Assembly: GCA_964406375.1 (NCBI GenBank)
Contig: CAYORM010000046.1
Coordinates: 1-21,536 of the forward strand
From: CAYORM01 sp964406375
GTDB taxonomy: Bacteria; Pseudomonadota; Alphaproteobacteria; DSM-16000; Inquilinaceae
Length of the DNA: 21,536 nt
Reading direction: 5' to 3'
Positions 1-7,753 of the stretch are shown here, piece after piece. Each line of letters starts with the position of its first letter. Position 1 is the first letter of the stretch. A program made the position numbers and the translations under genes. Under the pieces are notes generated by a model, which saw nothing but the letters and a program-made list of their open reading frames with translations, searched no databases and was not told where the DNA came from.

Positions 1-521
1 AGCTTGGTATGCGCACGCCGGAAATCGGCCTCGATCTGCTGGCGCTTCAGATGGACGGCCGGGACGACGATATGGCTCGGCGGCTCGTTGCGGAGCTGGA
101 TGATGTATTCGCCGAGATCGGTCTCGATCATCGTCATCCCGGCGGCCTCGAGATGCGGGTTCAGCCCGATCTCCTCGGCCACCATGGATTTGCCCTTGGT
201 GACGGTCCGCGCGCCGACGCTCTCGCAGATGCGGCGGACCGCCTCGCAGGCCTCCTGACCGGTACGCGCCCAATGGACATGGCCGCCCGACTCGACGACC
301 CGGCGCTCGAAGCGCTCGAGATAGAGGTCGAGATGGGCGAGGACATGGTTCTTGATGGCCCGTCCTTCGTCGCGCAGCGTCTCCCATTCCGGCAGCTTGG
401 CGATCGTCGCCGCCCGCTTGTCCTGGAAGCCGGCCTTCATGTTGCCGAGGGCTCGGGCGAGCTGCGGGTCCTCGAGCGCCCGCGCGACATTGTCCTTGAA
501 GGCGTGGCTGGTCGGTTTCAT
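1..521 (-). CDS. lutB: LutB-type iron-sulfur L-lactate oxidation protein (N-terminal part, runs off the left edge)
   Basis: The minus-strand frame opens with ATG at 521 and stays open to base 1, giving about 173 residues with no stop. The translation matches the LutB/YkgF family: a stretch reading VTKGKSMVAEEIGLN, followed by ETDLGEYIIQLRNEPPSHIV and VPAVHLKRQQIEADFRR. These are the hallmark segments of the family's N-terminal LUD domain. The C-terminal ferredoxin-type 4Fe-4S cluster region lies outside the window. LutB acts with LutA and LutC to oxidise L-lactate to pyruvate in the cytoplasm. The start overlaps the lutA stop by four bases (ATGA), so translational coupling is likely. A lutC gene would be expected further left. 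Identification is firm; the exact substrate is inferred from the family. Confidence 0.9.
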   Translation of the reverse strand, partial: MKPTSHAFKDNVARALEDPQLARALGNMKAGFQDKRAATIAKLPEWETLRDEGRAIKNHVLAHLDLYLERFERRVVESGGHVHWARTGQEACEAVRRICESVGARTVTKGKSMVAEEIGLNPHLEAAGMTMIETDLGEYIIQLRNEPPSHIVVPAVHLKRQQIEADFRRAHTK

Positions 522-1324
522 CGACGCTCTCCCCCGGCCGGGGCGCCATCGGATGCCTCGCCGATCGCCGGCCCGTCGGCCATGCCGGCCAGCACCTCGG
601 CGACATGGCGGGCGCGCACCGGCACACCCTCGCGGCTCAGCTTGCCGGCCATGTTGAGCAAGCAGCCGAGATCACCGGCGAGCAGCGTCGTCGCCCCGGT
701 CCTGGCCACGTCCCTGACCTTGTCCTCGACCATCTTGTTCGAGATGTCGGGATATTTGATGCAGAAGGTGCCGCCGAAGCCGCAGCAGACCTCGGCGCCC
801 GGCAGCTCGGACAGCGCCAGCCCCTCGACCGAGCGAAGTAGCGTGCGCGGCTGCTGCTTCACGCCGAGCTCGCGCAGGCCCGAACAGCTGTCGTGATAGG
901 TGACGTGCTCGTCGAGCCGCACCCCGTCGACCGACGTCATGCCGCGGATGTCGACGAGGAATGAGATCAGCTCATGGGTGCGCGCGGCCAGCCGCTGCGC
1001 CCGATGTGCCCAGTCGGGCTCATCGGCGAACAGCTTCGGATAATGCACCCGGATCATCCCGGCGCAGGAGCCGGAGGGCGCGACGACGTAGTCATAGGAC
1101 TCGAACGCCGCGATGACCCGCCGCGCGAGCACCGCCGTGTCCGGCTTGTCGCCGGCATTCCAGGCCGGCTGGCCGCAGCAGGTCTGCAGGTCCGGCACCT
1201 CGACCGCGCAGCCCGCGCGCTCGAGGAGCGCGGCGGTGGCGAAACCGATGGTCGGCCGGAACAGGTCGACGAGGCAGGTGACGAAGAGACCGACGCGCGG
1301 TCGGTCGGTCGGGGCTGGCTGCAT
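518..1324 (-). CDS. lutA: LutA-type cysteine-rich (CCG domain) L-lactate oxidation protein
   Basis: 268 residues, close to the family's usual 240-250. Two CCG-type repeats are visible. The first has Cys17, the Cys49-Cys50-Gly pair and Cys87; the second has Cys147, Cys180-Cys181-Gly and Cys188, with a further Cys221. This is the pattern of LutA/YkgE and of the GlpC/HdrB family, which bind Fe-S clusters. With LutB and LutC it should form the cytoplasmic L-lactate-oxidising complex. The first Met at 1324 is the only start that keeps the N-terminal VGLFVTCLVD motif, although no strong ribosome-binding site precedes it. The last about 20 residues are low-complexity Gly/Ala/Arg. It is the upstream gene of a lutA-lutB operon, and its promoter should lie in 1325-1488. 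Confidence 0.9.
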   Translation of the reverse strand: MQPAPTDRPRVGLFVTCLVDLFRPTIGFATAALLERAGCAVEVPDLQTCCGQPAWNAGDKPDTAVLARRVIAAFESYDYVVAPSGSCAGMIRVHYPKLFADEPDWAHRAQRLAARTHELISFLVDIRGMTSVDGVRLDEHVTYHDSCSGLRELGVKQQPRTLLRSVEGLALSELPGAEVCCGFGGTFCIKYPDISNKMVEDKVRDVARTGATTLLAGDLGCLLNMAGKLSREGVPVRARHVAEVLAGMADGPAIGEASDGAPAGGERR

Positions 1325-1488
1325 GCTCTCGGGCGGCGTCGGGTCGGCAGGATATCTGGCAGCGGCCGATGGCGGCCGCGCGAAGCGACAATGGGCGCCT
1401 GGCGCCCGTCAGACAAGACCGTGCGGCGCCACGCCCCGTCATGGCCGCCTGCGCCGGATGCTGCGGTGGGGCTGGGCGCACCGCCGGT

Positions 1489-2181
1489 TCAGTTCGGCGT
1501 CCGGGTCTCCACGAGCTGCCAGTTCGGATCCGAGGAGCGGGTGTTGCGGGCGAAGGTCCAGATGTCGACCGCCTCGATCGAGGTCTCGGGATCGCCCTCC
1601 ACGACCGTCCCCGCCTCATCGCGGGTCACGCTCGTCTGGCGGGAGGTAAATTTGACGGTGATGAACGCCGTCCGCCCCTCCATCCGCGCCTCGATGATAT
1701 CCGCCGCCTCGATGCTCTCGACGGTCTCCTCCATCGTGTGACGGGCGGCGATCCGCTCGCGGATCGCGCGGCTGAACTCGTCATAGAGGTCATCGGCGAG
1801 CAGCGGCCGCAGCGTCGCGGTGTCGCCGCGCGCATAGGCTTCGACGATGATCTTGAAGGCGGCACGCGCGCCTTCCATGAAGGCGCGCTCGTCGAAGCTG
1901 CGGTCGGCGATGTGGATCTGCGTCAGGCCCCCTGCCACACCGGGCGCCTCGGGGCGTGCGCCGTCGCGCGTCGGCATCACGACGACATTGTCGGGACCGG
2001 TATCATGGGCCGATTTCTCGCGCACCGGCGCTCCGCCACGACGGTCCTCCGGCCGCGGGCCGAACGGGTTCGGCCGCCGCTCTTCCGCCCCCGTGCGCCG
2101 GCCGAGCACGGACCACAGACGGTAGCCGAGGATGCCGGCGATCAACGCGAGGAGCAGGATTTCGAGCGTATAGAGGCTCAT
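1489..2181 (-). CDS. Tim44-like domain membrane-anchored protein (TimA type)
   Basis: 230 residues. Residues 5-25 form one hydrophobic N-terminal membrane segment (TLEILLLALIAGILGYRLW), followed by a Pro/Arg-rich linker to about residue 85. A Tim44-like domain follows from about 95 to 228; its segment FDERAFMEGARAAFKIIVEA and the pattern LADDLYDEFSRAI are typical. Bacterial Tim44-like proteins are inner-membrane proteins related to the mitochondrial import component. In Caulobacter the homologue TimA sits near the cell's secretion genes, but its molecular role is not settled. It diverges from fxsA with a 199-base gap that should hold both promoters. The association with secB and fxsA near the origin is common in alphaproteobacteria. 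The family call is firm; the function is not. Confidence 0.85.
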   Translation of the reverse strand: MSLYTLEILLLALIAGILGYRLWSVLGRRTGAEERRPNPFGPRPEDRRGGAPVREKSAHDTGPDNVVVMPTRDGARPEAPGVAGGLTQIHIADRSFDERAFMEGARAAFKIIVEAYARGDTATLRPLLADDLYDEFSRAIRERIAARHTMEETVESIEAADIIEARMEGRTAFITVKFTSRQTSVTRDEAGTVVEGDPETSIEAVDIWTFARNTRSSDPNWQLVETRTPN

Positions 2182-2380
2182 GTCTCCTTTCCGGCGACCC
2201 GGTCGGGTTTGGCGTGGAGTCCTGGACCCGCCCCATCGCCATCACTACATGCTGCCGGTCGTCCCGTTCCGACCGACCGCCGGAAAGCGGCTGGCAGGAG
2301 ACAGGTTCCGAGACGCGACGGGCGGGTCGCGCGTCTGGCGGACAGATAGGGGCTCCCCGATCGAACGGCAAGGAAAAGTC

Positions 2381-2860
2381 ATGCCGCTGCTGCTGCTCCC
2401 GTTCTTCCTGTGGATCGTCATCGAAGCCACCGTTCTGATTCTGATCGGCGGCACGCTTGGAATCGGCTGGACTCTGCTCCTCTATGTCGGGGTTTCGATC
2501 TTCGGCCTGTGGCTGCTGCGGCGACAAGGTGTCTCGGCCCTGCGGGGCCTGCGGGCGGGACCGGACGGGTTCGGCGTGACGGTGATGGCCGGGGGCGATG
2601 CCGACCTCGCCGCGGCGGCGCTGCACGGCACGATGATGGCACTGGCCGGCCTGCTCTTGCTGATCCCGGGCTTCGTCTCCGACATCTTCGCGCTGCCGCT
2701 GCTCGTCCCGGCGGTCCGTCGGGCGGTGATCGCGCGGCTGTTGCGCCACCGCCCGGGTGCCACCCGGCAGACGGTCGTCGATGTCGAGTATGAGGAGATC
2801 CGCGAGGATCCCGCAGCGATCCGGTCGCGCTGGGGTCGGCCGGGGGGCGACGGCCCCTGA
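2381..2860 (+). CDS. fxsA: FxsA family membrane protein
   Basis: 159 residues. The start is ATG 2381, preceded by an AAGGAAA ribosome site at 2370-2376. The frame stays open upstream, but that part has no family resemblance. Membrane segments are at about 3-20, 27-46 and 85-110. The signature IPGFVSDIFALPLLVP at 95-110 matches the FxsA family's conserved proline-glycine loop plus third helix. The family is small cytoplasmic-membrane proteins named for suppressing F-plasmid exclusion of phage T7; their normal role is unknown. The hydrophilic, acidic C-terminus (VEYEEIREDP) is typical. It diverges from the Tim44-like gene and is followed, after about 200 bases, by secB on the same strand. Confidence 0.88.
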   Translation: MPLLLLPFFLWIVIEATVLILIGGTLGIGWTLLLYVGVSIFGLWLLRRQGVSALRGLRAGPDGFGVTVMAGGDADLAAAALHGTMMALAGLLLLIPGFVSDIFALPLLVPAVRRAVIARLLRHRPGATRQTVVDVEYEEIREDPAAIRSRWGRPGGDGP

Positions 2861-3063
2861 GGCCCTGGAGGCAAAGGTCCGCGATCGGCCCTTCCCTCGC
2901 GCCCGGCCCCTCCCGCCAAGCCACCTCGTGGACTGCGCCGCGTTGTCGGCCGGCAGCCATCCGTGGTAACCCGTCGCGCCATGAGACGGAGCGCTCGCCG
3001 GCGCCCCGCATCGCCGATCACCGGCCGGACAAGAGGCCCGGCCAGAGGCTTGAGGAGCATGCC

Positions 3064-3630
3064 ATGACCGACGCCAGCAATCCGCCCAATGGCGGCCCGC
3101 CGGACAGCGGCGCCCCCGGCGGTGCGCCGGGCGCCGCGCAGCAGCAGCCGGCCGCGCCGTCGCTGCAGATCGTCACGCAGTATGTGAAGGATCTGTCCTT
3201 CGAGAATCCGAATGCGCCGCGCTCGGTAGCCCAGCAGGGCCAGCCGCAGGTCACCGTCAATGTCGACGTGAAGACCAATACGGTCGGCGAGTCGACCTTC
3301 GAGGTGGTACTGACCATCAAGGCCGAGGCGAAGTCCAACGATACGACGAGCTTCCTGTGCGAGCTCGCCTACGCCGGTGTCGCCGTGCTGCGCAACGCAT
3401 CCCGCGAGCAGGCCGCGCCGCTCCTGCTGATCGAGGCGCCGCGCCTTCTCTTCCCCTTCGCCCGGGCGGTGATCGCCGAGGCGACGCGCAATGGCGGCTT
3501 CCCGCCGCTGCTCGTCCAGCCGATCGATTTCACCGAGCTGTTCCGCCGCCAGCTCGCCGCGCTGCGTGCCCGTCAGCAGGAGCAGCAGGGCGCGGCCCCC
3601 ACGCCGCCGACCTCGCCGACGGTGAACTGA
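3064..3630 (+). CDS. secB: SecB protein-export chaperone
   Basis: 188 residues. The start is ATG 3064 with GAGGAG at 3052-3057, six bases upstream. The SecB fold begins near residue 33 with PSLQIVTQYVKDLSFENPNA and continues through FEVVLTIKAEA, the LAYAGV segment and IEAPRLLFPFARAVIAEATR, to the conserved GGFPPLLVQPIDF. SecB tetramers hold pre-proteins unfolded and deliver them to SecA for export. The protein is longer than the usual 150-165 residues because of a disordered Pro/Gly/Gln-rich N-terminal extension of about 32 residues and a polar C-terminal tail. It converges on dnaQ across only 36 bases holding a stem-loop (3642-3668). Confidence 0.95.
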   Translation: MTDASNPPNGGPPDSGAPGGAPGAAQQQPAAPSLQIVTQYVKDLSFENPNAPRSVAQQGQPQVTVNVDVKTNTVGESTFEVVLTIKAEAKSNDTTSFLCELAYAGVAVLRNASREQAAPLLLIEAPRLLFPFARAVIAEATRNGGFPPLLVQPIDFTELFRRQLAALRARQQEQQGAAPTPPTSPTVN

Positions 3631-3641
3631 TAGAAGGCGCC

Positions 3642-3668
3642 GAGGGGGTGCCGCGCTGGCAGCCCCTC
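3642..3668. terminator. Stem-loop between convergent secB and dnaQ
   Basis: Arms GAGGGGGTGCC (3642-3652) and GGCAGCCCCTC (3658-3668) pair in 10 of 11 positions, with one G-G mismatch, around a five-base loop GCGCT. It fills the short gap between the secB stop and the dnaQ stop and overlaps the dnaQ stop codon by two bases. There is no clear T run on either side. Its position between two convergent genes suggests a bidirectional terminator, although rho-dependent termination is also possible. Confidence 0.5.
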
Positions 3669-4350
3669 AGCCCGCCAGCCAGAGCGGGTCTTTCAGCGTC
3701 CGGATGAACGCCTCATGGGCCGCGGCCTCCTCGGGCGTCGGCGCATGCGGTCGTGGCGGCCGGACCGGGCGTTCGACGACCACCGCGACGTCGATCTCCG
3801 AACGGCCGATGGCCAGGGCGAGCCCCGGCTCGCGCCCGCCGCGCAGCTCGAGCCAGACCTCCGCCAGCAGCTGCGCGTCGAGCAGCGCGCCATGCATGGT
3901 GCGGCCGGAATTGTCGACGGCGAAGCGCCGGCACAGCGCGTCCAGCGAGACCGGCGCGCCGGGGAAACGCCGCCGGGCATGCGCCAGCGAATCGATGATG
4001 CGCGAGGACGGGATCGGCGGCAGGGCGAGCCGCCCGAGCTCGGCGTTCAGAAACCCCGTGTCGAATTCGGCATTGTGGATGACGAGCGGCGCATCGCCGA
4101 TGAAGGTGAGGAACTCGTCCACGATCTCGGCAAAGACCGGCTTGTCGGCGAGGAAGGCGTCCGACAGCCCGTGAACCCGCTCGGCCTCGGCCGACATCGG
4201 CCGCTGCGGGTTGATGTAGACATGGAAATGCCGCCCGGTCGGCATGTGGTTGATCAGCTCGACACAGCCGATCTCGACGATGCGGTCGCCGCCCAGCGGG
4301 TTCAGCCCGGTGGTCTCGGTGTCCAGCACGATCTCGCGAATCACGGTCAC
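3667..4350 (-). CDS. dnaQ: DNA polymerase III epsilon subunit (3'-5' proofreading exonuclease)
   Basis: 227 residues from GTG 4350. The three DEDDh exonuclease motifs are present: Exo I VLDTETTG (Asp10, Glu12), Exo II HNAEFDTGFL (Asp97) and Exo III HGALLDAQLL (His153, Asp158). This is the proofreading subunit of the replicative polymerase, which binds the alpha subunit through its C-terminal tail. The start is not certain. GTG 4350 gives a GTGA overlap with the coaE stop, with GAGG at 4360-4357 as ribosome site. GTG 4344 lies seven bases after GGGAGGG (4358-4352) and gives Met-Ile-Arg-Glu, closer to homologues. The frame is open further upstream, but that part lies inside coaE. It is the last gene of the ppsR-maf-aroE-coaE-dnaQ operon. 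Confidence 0.95.
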   Translation of the reverse strand: MTVIREIVLDTETTGLNPLGGDRIVEIGCVELINHMPTGRHFHVYINPQRPMSAEAERVHGLSDAFLADKPVFAEIVDEFLTFIGDAPLVIHNAEFDTGFLNAELGRLALPPIPSSRIIDSLAHARRRFPGAPVSLDALCRRFAVDNSGRTMHGALLDAQLLAEVWLELRGGREPGLALAIGRSEIDVAVVVERPVRPPRPHAPTPEEAAAHEAFIRTLKDPLWLAG

Positions 4351-4967
4351 ACCCTCCCTCGCCGGCGCCTCGGCGGCCGCGTGTGCAGTTCGCTCAGCAC
4401 CGCCCTCAGTGCAAAGCGCGTCGCCCGCAGCCCCCGCGCCGTCTGCACCACATAGTCGGCGCGGCGACGCTTCTCGCGATCCGGCATCTGCCGCGCCAGG
4501 ATGGCCCGGAGCCGCGCCTCGGTCATGCCCGGCCGGGCCAGCACCCGGCGACGCTGCACGAAGGGCGGCGCGGTGACCACAAGCACCGCATCGCACAGCG
4601 CCTCACCGCCCGTCTCGAACAGCAGCGGCACATCGAGCACCACGACCGGCCGTCGCGACAGCCGGGCGGCGCGCAGGAAGGCGCACGCGGCCCGGCGGGT
4701 CATCGGATGGAGGATCGCCTCGAGCCGGGCGAGCGCCTCGGGTCTGCCGAACACCTGCCGCCCGAGCGCCGGCCTGTCGATCGAGCCGTCAGCACGCAGC
4801 ACGCCGGGGAAGGCGGCGGCCACCGCCGCCACCGCCCCACCGCCCGGACCGAGCAGCCGGTGGACCGCGGCGTCGGCATCATGCACCGGCACGCCTTCGG
4901 CCCGCAGCATCGCCGCCGCCGTCGTCTTGCCCATGCCGATCGAGCCGGTGAGGCCCAGCACGCGCAT
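4347..4967 (-). CDS. coaE: Dephospho-CoA kinase
   Basis: 206 residues, the usual length. The start is ATG 4967, which puts the P-loop GLTGSIGMGKTT at residues 5-16, as in all CoaE proteins. The motifs VHDADAAVH (substrate-binding DAD) and VVVLDVPLLFE (the DVPLLFE signature) follow. It catalyses the last step of coenzyme A synthesis, ATP-dependent phosphorylation of the ribose 3'-hydroxyl of dephospho-CoA. The frame is open much further upstream, but that stretch is antisense-frame coding of aroE. Its start lies 10 bases after the aroE stop, and its stop overlaps the dnaQ start. The Arg-rich C-terminus is encoded by the GC-rich overlap region. Confidence 0.95.
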   Translation of the reverse strand: MRVLGLTGSIGMGKTTAAAMLRAEGVPVHDADAAVHRLLGPGGGAVAAVAAAFPGVLRADGSIDRPALGRQVFGRPEALARLEAILHPMTRRAACAFLRAARLSRRPVVVLDVPLLFETGGEALCDAVLVVTAPPFVQRRRVLARPGMTEARLRAILARQMPDREKRRRADYVVQTARGLRATRFALRAVLSELHTRPPRRRRGRV

Positions 4968-4977
4968 GTCCGGACGC

Positions 4978-5826
4978 TCAGCCCCGACCGAGGACGGCCG
5001 CCCGCAATGCCGCATCGACCACGGGCTCGACCCCGAACCAGGCGGCGAAGCCCGGCCGCGCTTGGTGCAGCAGCATGCCGAGCCCGTCGACGCTGCGCAG
5101 GCCGCGCGCCCGCGCCGCCGCGAGCAGCGGCGTCTCGAGCGGCGTGTAGACGATGTCGGTGACCACCGCCGTCTCCGGCAAGGCGTCCAGCCGCAGCGCC
5201 AGTGGCGGTTGCCCCTGCATGCCCTGCGTCGTCGTATTGACGAGAAGACCCGCGCCGTCGAGCGCCGCCTCGCGCTCGCCCCAGGCGACCGGCCGGACCG
5301 GTTTCCCGAGCTCCGCGGCGACGGCTTCGGCCCGCGCATCGGTGCGGTTGGCCAGCCGGATCTCCGGCACGCCGGCATCGGCCAGGGCCACCAGGATCGC
5401 CCGCGCCGCGCCGCCGGCGCCGATCACCACGGCCGGTCGCTGCGCATCGAAACCCCCACCGGATGCATCCCGCAGATTGGCGAGGAAGCCGAACCCGTCG
5501 GTGTTGCGCCCTTCGAGGGCGCCCTCGGGCGTCACGGTGATGGTGTTCACCGCGCCGATCCGCCGCGCCGCCGGGTCAACCGCGTCGAGCAGCGGCAGCA
5601 CGCTCTCCTTATGCGGCACCGTGACATTGCAGCCGCGGAAGCCGAGCGCCACCAGGCCGCGCACGGCCGCCTCCAGCCGTTCGGGCGCGACGGCGAGCGG
5701 CAGATAGGCACCGTCGATCCGGTAGCGGGCGAGCCAGTGGCCATGAAGCTGCGGCGAGCGCGAATGGCCGACCGGCCACCCCATCACCCCGGCGAGCGCT
5801 GCCTTGCCCGTGATCCCCGCGGCCAT
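4978..5826 (-). CDS. aroE: Shikimate dehydrogenase (NADP+)
   Basis: 282 residues from ATG 5826. Shikimate-binding motifs are HSRSPQLHG (21-29), NVTVPHK with catalytic Lys73, and NTDGFG with Asp110. The NADP-binding loop is GAGGAARA (about 136-143), followed by NRT and the C-terminal DGLGMLLHQA. It reduces 3-dehydroshikimate to shikimate in the chorismate pathway. I chose ATG 5826 because a purine-rich GGGGGAAGGG lies just upstream and homologues begin here (GKAALAGVMGWPVGHSRSP). An in-frame GTG at 5871 would add 15 unconserved residues and give a GTGA overlap with the maf stop, the coupling pattern seen elsewhere in this operon. It remains a real alternative. Confidence 0.95.
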   Translation of the reverse strand: MAAGITGKAALAGVMGWPVGHSRSPQLHGHWLARYRIDGAYLPLAVAPERLEAAVRGLVALGFRGCNVTVPHKESVLPLLDAVDPAARRIGAVNTITVTPEGALEGRNTDGFGFLANLRDASGGGFDAQRPAVVIGAGGAARAILVALADAGVPEIRLANRTDARAEAVAAELGKPVRPVAWGEREAALDGAGLLVNTTTQGMQGQPPLALRLDALPETAVVTDIVYTPLETPLLAAARARGLRSVDGLGMLLHQARPGFAAWFGVEPVVDAALRAAVLGRG

Positions 5827-5867
5827 GCCCTTCCCCCGCACCGATACCGTCGTCACCGAGATCGTCG

Positions 5868-6536
5868 TCACTGGCCGACCACGCCGTGCTCGCGCAGGAA
5901 GGCGAGCAGTGGCAGGAGCGGCAGGCCGAGGATGGTGAAGTGATTACCCTCGATCGCCGCGAAGAGCTGCACCCCCGGCCCTTCCACCTGATAGCCGCCG
6001 ACCGATCGGGTCGCCGCGCTGCCGACCCGGTCGAGATACGTGTCCAGAAAGGCTTCGCTGAACGGCCGCATCAACAGGCGTGCCCGGTCCGACCCGTGCC
6101 AGATCCGCGCGCCGTCCCGCACTGCCACGGCGGTCGAGATCAGCACATGCGCTCGGCCGCGCAGCTCGAGCAGCTGCCGGCGCGCCTGTGCCCGGTCTTC
6201 GGGCTTGTCGAACCAACGCCCTTCGCAATCGAGCATCTGGTCGGCACCGATGACGATCCGGCCCGGGTGCCGGCGGCTCACTTGCCGCGCCTTCACCTCC
6301 GCCAACGCCTCGGCGACGGCCGCCGCATCGGCCCCGTCGGCGCGCAGCGCGGCCTTCACCTCGCCCTCATCGACCGATGCCGGATCGATCTCGGCGGGTA
6401 CGCCGGCTGCTTCCAGCATCGCGCGGCGGGTGGCGCTGCCAGAGGCGAGGATGATCGCCGCCCCAGCCGCCGCCCCCGTCGCGGGGTCCGCGGCCCGGCC
6501 CGCGACCTCCGGCCCCTGTGATCGATCCATCGTCAT
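5868..6536 (-). CDS. maf: Maf family nucleotide pyrophosphatase
   Basis: 222 residues. The Maf core starts at about residue 28 with IILASGSATRRAMLEAAG, in which the ASGSATRR loop binds the nucleotide. It continues with VIGADQMLDCEGRWFDKP (Asp99-Gln100) and ends in the conserved VEGPGVQLFAAIEGNHFTILGLPLLPLL. Maf proteins hydrolyse non-canonical or modified nucleoside triphosphates and are linked to septum inhibition; the exact subfamily substrate is not resolved here. The N-terminal about 27 residues are an unusual Ala/Gly-rich extension. ATG 6536 overlaps the ppsR stop by four bases (ATGA), so it is probably translated from the coupled message rather than an internal start. Its own stop overlaps the possible upstream aroE GTG. 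Confidence 0.93.
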   Translation of the reverse strand: MTMDRSQGPEVAGRAADPATGAAAGAAIILASGSATRRAMLEAAGVPAEIDPASVDEGEVKAALRADGADAAAVAEALAEVKARQVSRRHPGRIVIGADQMLDCEGRWFDKPEDRAQARRQLLELRGRAHVLISTAVAVRDGARIWHGSDRARLLMRPFSEAFLDTYLDRVGSAATRSVGGYQVEGPGVQLFAAIEGNHFTILGLPLLPLLAFLREHGVVGQ

Positions 6537-7381
6537 GCCCCGCCCTTCCTCGCCATCCGGCCGCCGCCTGGGCCGCGGCCCAGGAGCGCCACGATCTCCG
6601 CCGCCGTCTCCTCTATCGCCCGCCGGGTCACGTCGATCACCGGCCAGCCGCGCCGCGCGAAGAGGCGGCGGGCCTCCTGCACCTCCTCGCGCACCCGTTC
6701 CGGATCGACATAGTCCGTCACCGCCGTCTGGTGCAGCAGTTCGATGCGGTTGCGGCGGATCTGCACCAGCCGGTCCGGCGCCTTGGTCAGGCCGACGACG
6801 AGGGTGTGCGTCAGCCCCTCCAGCGCGGGCGGCGGCGGAATGCCGGGCACGAGCGGGACGTTGGCGGCGCGGATACCGCGATTGGCCAGATAGAGGCAGG
6901 TCGGTGTCTTCGAGGTCCGCGACACCCCCACCAGCACCACATCGGCCTCGTGCAGCTCCTCGATCAGATGGCCGTCATCATGAGCGAGGGCGAAATCCAT
7001 CGCCTCCATGCGGTGGAAATAGGCCGCGTCCATCAGATGCTGCCGGCCCGGCTGGAATCGCTCGGACCGGCCGAAGAACGGCCCGAGCGCGCCGAGCACC
7101 GGATCGAGCACCGAGATCGCCGGCACGCCGGCTTCCCGGCAGGCGTCGACGAGGCGCAGACGCAGCGGCTGATCGACGAGCGTGAACAGGACGAGGCCCG
7201 GATGGGCGTGGATATCCGCGATCACCAGATCGAGCTGCCGCTGTGTGCGCACTAGGTTCCAGAAATGCTCGACCGGGGCGATCTCGTCGAACTGGGCAAG
7301 ACAGGCCCGGGCGACGCTGAGGATCGTGTCGCCGGTCGCGTCGGAGACGAGATGCAGGTGCTTCGGCGGCGGCGTACCCAT
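6533..7381 (-). CDS. ppsR: Pyruvate, phosphate dikinase / PEP synthetase regulatory protein (PPSR, DUF299)
   Basis: 282 residues from ATG 7381, which gives the family start HLHLVSDATGDT at residues 8-19. A longer open frame reaches 7504, but the extra Arg/Ser-rich residues are not family-like and would run into the origin. The P-loop-like GVSRTSKTPTCLYLANRG (152-169) is the diagnostic PPSR motif. These proteins are bifunctional ADP-dependent kinases and phosphate-dependent phosphorylases that switch pyruvate, phosphate dikinase or PEP synthase off and on. This is the gene found on the far side of the origin from hemE in Caulobacter and Rickettsia. It heads the maf-aroE-coaE-dnaQ operon, transcribed away from the origin. 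Confidence 0.94.
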   Translation of the reverse strand: MGTPPPKHLHLVSDATGDTILSVARACLAQFDEIAPVEHFWNLVRTQRQLDLVIADIHAHPGLVLFTLVDQPLRLRLVDACREAGVPAISVLDPVLGALGPFFGRSERFQPGRQHLMDAAYFHRMEAMDFALAHDDGHLIEELHEADVVLVGVSRTSKTPTCLYLANRGIRAANVPLVPGIPPPPALEGLTHTLVVGLTKAPDRLVQIRRNRIELLHQTAVTDYVDPERVREEVQEARRLFARRGWPVIDVTRRAIEETAAEIVALLGRGPGGGRMARKGGA

Positions 7382-7452
7382 GGCCGTGGCTCTATACCCC
7401 GCCCCGGCAGGCGATGCGAGCACCCGACGCCGCACAGATGCCCGGGAATGCC

Positions 7453-7461
7453 TGTGGACAA
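7453..7461 (-). promoter_or_regulatory. DnaA box, one mismatch (TTGTCCACA)
   Basis: The minus strand reads TTGTCCACA, one base from the TTATCCACA consensus. It lies on the ppsR side of the origin, over 200 bases from the other two boxes. Confidence 0.65.
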
Positions 7462-7665
7462 CCTGCGATCTCAGCCCCGCGGATCGGTCCACGCCGGACT
7501 GCACCCAGCCGCCGCACCCGCCCGTCCACCTGGGGGCGGGAGATTCGCCGGATGCGGGACAACCTCGTCAAGTGCGGCCTTGCAGCCTCGTGGCAGGCCA
7601 GCGGTTTCGGCGAGTCGCACTCGGCTGCCACGCTCGGATGCGGCACCCCTTCCTGTGCATGGGAT

Positions 7666-7674
7666 TGTGGATAA
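7666..7674 (-). promoter_or_regulatory. DnaA box, perfect consensus (TTATCCACA)
   Basis: The minus strand reads TTATCCACA, an exact match to the high-affinity DnaA consensus, in an otherwise GC-rich setting. It is the strongest single sign of the origin. Confidence 0.85.
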
Positions 7675-7698
7675 ATCGGGGGCGGTGTTGCGTCCCCG

Positions 7699-7707
7699 TT
7701 GTCCACA
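7699..7707 (+). promoter_or_regulatory. DnaA box, one mismatch (TTGTCCACA)
   Basis: The plus strand reads TTGTCCACA, inverted relative to the perfect box, with 24 bases between them. It sits directly before the AT-rich tract, as expected for a box that anchors strand opening. Confidence 0.7.
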
Positions 7708-7720
7708 ACACCCACCTCAT

Positions 7721-7753
7721 CATCATCCTAAAAAGAATCCTTACGATTGGATT
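7721..7753. other. AT-rich tract, candidate DNA unwinding element
   Basis: 22 of 33 bases are A or T, in a window of roughly 30% AT, including a CTAAAAAGAATCC run. It directly follows the third DnaA box and precedes hemE. Its placement fits a duplex unwinding element, but part of it may also be the hemE promoter. Confidence 0.5.

Noticed and set aside
9..896. A 295-residue plus-strand open frame over lutA and lutB
   Set aside because: It is antisense to the well-supported lutA and lutB; the composition is not protein-like.
4501..5943. A 480-residue plus-strand frame over coaE and aroE
   Set aside because: It is antisense to two genes with intact catalytic motifs.
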